A stretch of DNA of 64,000 nucleotides from Flavobacteriaceae bacterium UBA3611. GTDB taxonomy: Bacteria > Bacteroidota > Bacteroidia > Flavobacteriales > Flavobacteriaceae. A model generated the notes under the pieces. It saw nothing but the letters and a program-made list of their open reading frames with translations, was not told the DNA's origin and searched no databases. Below, one piece after another: positions 62,795-64,000 of this stretch. How positions within the stretch are numbered: position 1 is the stretch's first letter; the number at the start of each line of letters is the position of its first letter. The DNA is taken from NCBI GenBank assembly GCA_002375495.1, contig DFLU01000014.1:1-64000 (forward strand), in the 5' to 3' direction. A program made the position numbers and the translations under genes.

Positions 62795-63589
62795 TTAGTT
62801 GTTCCGTTCTACCACGGCGGTACGTATTTTATTGAAACCTTCGCCCAAGGCATCAAACACCTTGTCTCTAAAACTTCGTTCCAATTCGGTCTCTACATCC
62901 TCTAAAAGACTGGCCGGGTCTATTTTAGTGGTTGCTTGATCGAGCAGCCGTTGGTTCGAAATTTCGCGTTGGGCTTTCACTAAGAGTGTTTCAATTTCTT
63001 CTGCTGAAATAGCGGTGCTTTCGCCTTGCATATGTTTCACCTTTGCTACTACTTCGTCAATTTTGGCGTCTATAAAATCGACTTTCAACTCTTTTTTGAT
63101 AAATGACTCTTGTTTTAGCTCGGTATTTTTAACAGTTGCAACTTCTGTGTTTTTTGTTGTTTTCTGAAGATTATTCTCTTCAGAGGAATTTTCAGCAGTA
63201 GGGGTTTTAGTTACCGCAATGTCACGTTTTGTTTCAGGCTGTGTGTTGTTTTGCTTTTTTTCTTCGGAAATGGTCACATCTTCAACTGCGATTGTTGTTT
63301 CGGTTGTAGGCACTTCGGAAATTTTAGGTTCAACAACATCTGAACTCTCTGTGTTTTGAAGGTCTTCAGAAACGATTTCATTAGAAGGTGTTGAAGTCTG
63401 GTTTATTAGGAAAGACCCTACTACCAAAATAGCTACCAAGCTGGCTGCGATGGCATACCAAAGTGTCTTGTTACTGCTTTTTTCCGGACCCAATTGCGAT
63501 TCTAATTTGCTCCAGGCCGCTGCCGATGGCTGCAACTCGCGCTCTTCGAGCTGGGTTCTGATATGTTCTTCAAATTTATTGGGTTCCAT
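62795..63589 (-). CDS. Membrane protein, probable anti-sigma factor-like regulator
   Basis: The N-terminal 50 residues (EEHIRTQLEERELQPSAAAWSKLESQLG) resemble the cytosolic part of Bacteroidota anti-sigma proteins that follow ECF genes. One membrane helix follows (LWYAIAASLVAILVVGSFLI), then a low-complexity Thr/Glu/Lys-rich region and a helical tail. It overlaps the ECF gene by 14 bases. Anti-sigma function is inferred from position and layout, not from a known domain. Confidence 0.7.
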   Translation of the reverse strand: MEPNKFEEHIRTQLEERELQPSAAAWSKLESQLGPEKSSNKTLWYAIAASLVAILVVGSFLINQTSTPSNEIVSEDLQNTESSDVVEPKISEVPTTETTIAVEDVTISEEKKQNNTQPETKRDIAVTKTPTAENSSEENNLQKTTKNTEVATVKNTELKQESFIKKELKVDFIDAKIDEVVAKVKHMQGESTAISAEEIETLLVKAQREISNQRLLDQATTKIDPASLLEDVETELERSFRDKVFDALGEGFNKIRTAVVERNN

Positions 63590-64000
63590 AGCTGGTATTA
63601 TTTTGTTTGTTCACTAATTGTTGAAGCATTTTGCGCGCTTTTGAAAGTTGTGATTTTGAGGTGCCTTCAGAAATCTGTAATAGCTCTGCAATTTCACTGT
63701 GTTTATACCCTTCAACCGCATAGAGCACAAAAACTGCTTTATAGCCTTCGGGCAATGCATCGATTAGCTTTTGGATATCTGCTACTTCGAGCGTGTTTGG
63801 AAATTCGCTTGCATAATTCAGTGAATTTTCGATCACCGATTCATCTTGAAAAAACAATTTCTTTTGCTTTCTGAGTTCGCTTATAGATTGATTCACCATG
63901 ATACGGCGTATCCAACCTTCAAAACTTCCAGAACCTTCGTACGATGCTAGATGTGTAAATACTTTTAAGAATCCGCTGAGCATTACTTCCTCGGCCAAAT
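63576..64000 (-). CDS. ECF-type RNA polymerase sigma factor (5' end beyond window)
   Basis: Region 2 (VMLSGFLKVFTHLASYEGSGSFEGWIRRIMVNQSISELRKQKK) and region 4 (LIDALPEGYKAVFVLYAVEGYKHSEIAELLQISEGTSKSQLSKARKML) are clear. The open frame runs off the right edge, so the start lies outside the window. It is probably co-translated with the downstream membrane protein and would direct transcription of unknown envelope genes. Confidence 0.9.
   Translation of the reverse strand, partial: LAEEVMLSGFLKVFTHLASYEGSGSFEGWIRRIMVNQSISELRKQKKLFFQDESVIENSLNYASEFPNTLEVADIQKLIDALPEGYKAVFVLYAVEGYKHSEIAELLQISEGTSKSQLSKARKMLQQLVNKQNNTSYGTQ

Overview
The window reads as chromosome of a marine-type member of the Flavobacteriaceae (Bacteroidota). 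The signs are gliding genes gldB and gldC, a short primary sigma factor, a type IX-like C-terminal sorting domain, TAnnTTTG promoter elements, many exported proteins with N-termini ending in AQ, and the Bacteroidota form of the division and cell-wall (dcw) cluster. I cannot name the genus.

Region 1 (1 to about 16.6 kb) is accessory DNA and the most unusual part. Seven copies (A-G) of a 180-250 bp GC-rich inverted-repeat element separate unrelated genes. The cargo is a RelB/ParE-type toxin-antitoxin pair, an orphan exported protein, an 8.2 kb operon of exported hydrolases with an AraC regulator, an amidohydrolase, an AraC plus serine-hydrolase pair, a beta-propeller lipoprotein and a THEM6-like thioesterase. 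Each element ends in (AAGA)CCGTT and begins with a short word ending in AAC. In most segments, the bases after GTT at the 5' end are complementary to the bases before AAC at the 3' end. This is the geometry of integron gene cassettes with attC sites, but the elements are longer than usual attC sites and no integrase lies in the window. I interpret it as an integrase-less, integron-like cassette array, or a parallel system, that continues upstream of base 1.

Region 2 (16.8 to 28.5 kb) is mixed core and accessory: AraC and cupin genes, an acyltransferase, rpoD, a stand-alone BLUF photoreceptor overlapping rpe, a membrane AraC regulator, a secreted propeller protein, a YpdA-like reductase, an MtfA-like peptidase, a frameshifted AraC gene and a tiny membrane protein. 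Region 3 (28.6 to 36.6 kb) holds an exported PEP-synthase-like protein, two class-A-like serine hydrolases and an ADP/ATP-carrier-like transporter fused to HEAT repeats. Next come a tRNA-Arg(UCG) with a duplicated 3' end, yqeY and a second BLUF gene.

Region 4 (38.5 to 54.4 kb, minus strand) is the dcw cluster in the order mraZ-rsmH-ftsL-ftsI-murE-mraY-murD-ftsW-murG-murC-ftsQ-ftsA-ftsZ. It makes lipid II and the septal machinery, and four MraZ-box-like repeats precede mraZ. Region 5 (54.6 to 64 kb) carries an alpha/beta hydrolase, engB, gldC, gldB, nadE, a response regulator with Glu at the phosphorylation site, a dnaG lacking its zinc ligands, a barrel protein, a probable membrane anti-sigma-like protein and a truncated ECF sigma factor.

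Starts were moved inward from the longest open frame where a signal peptide or family N-terminus made this clear. Family names come from recognised motifs; no database search was run.
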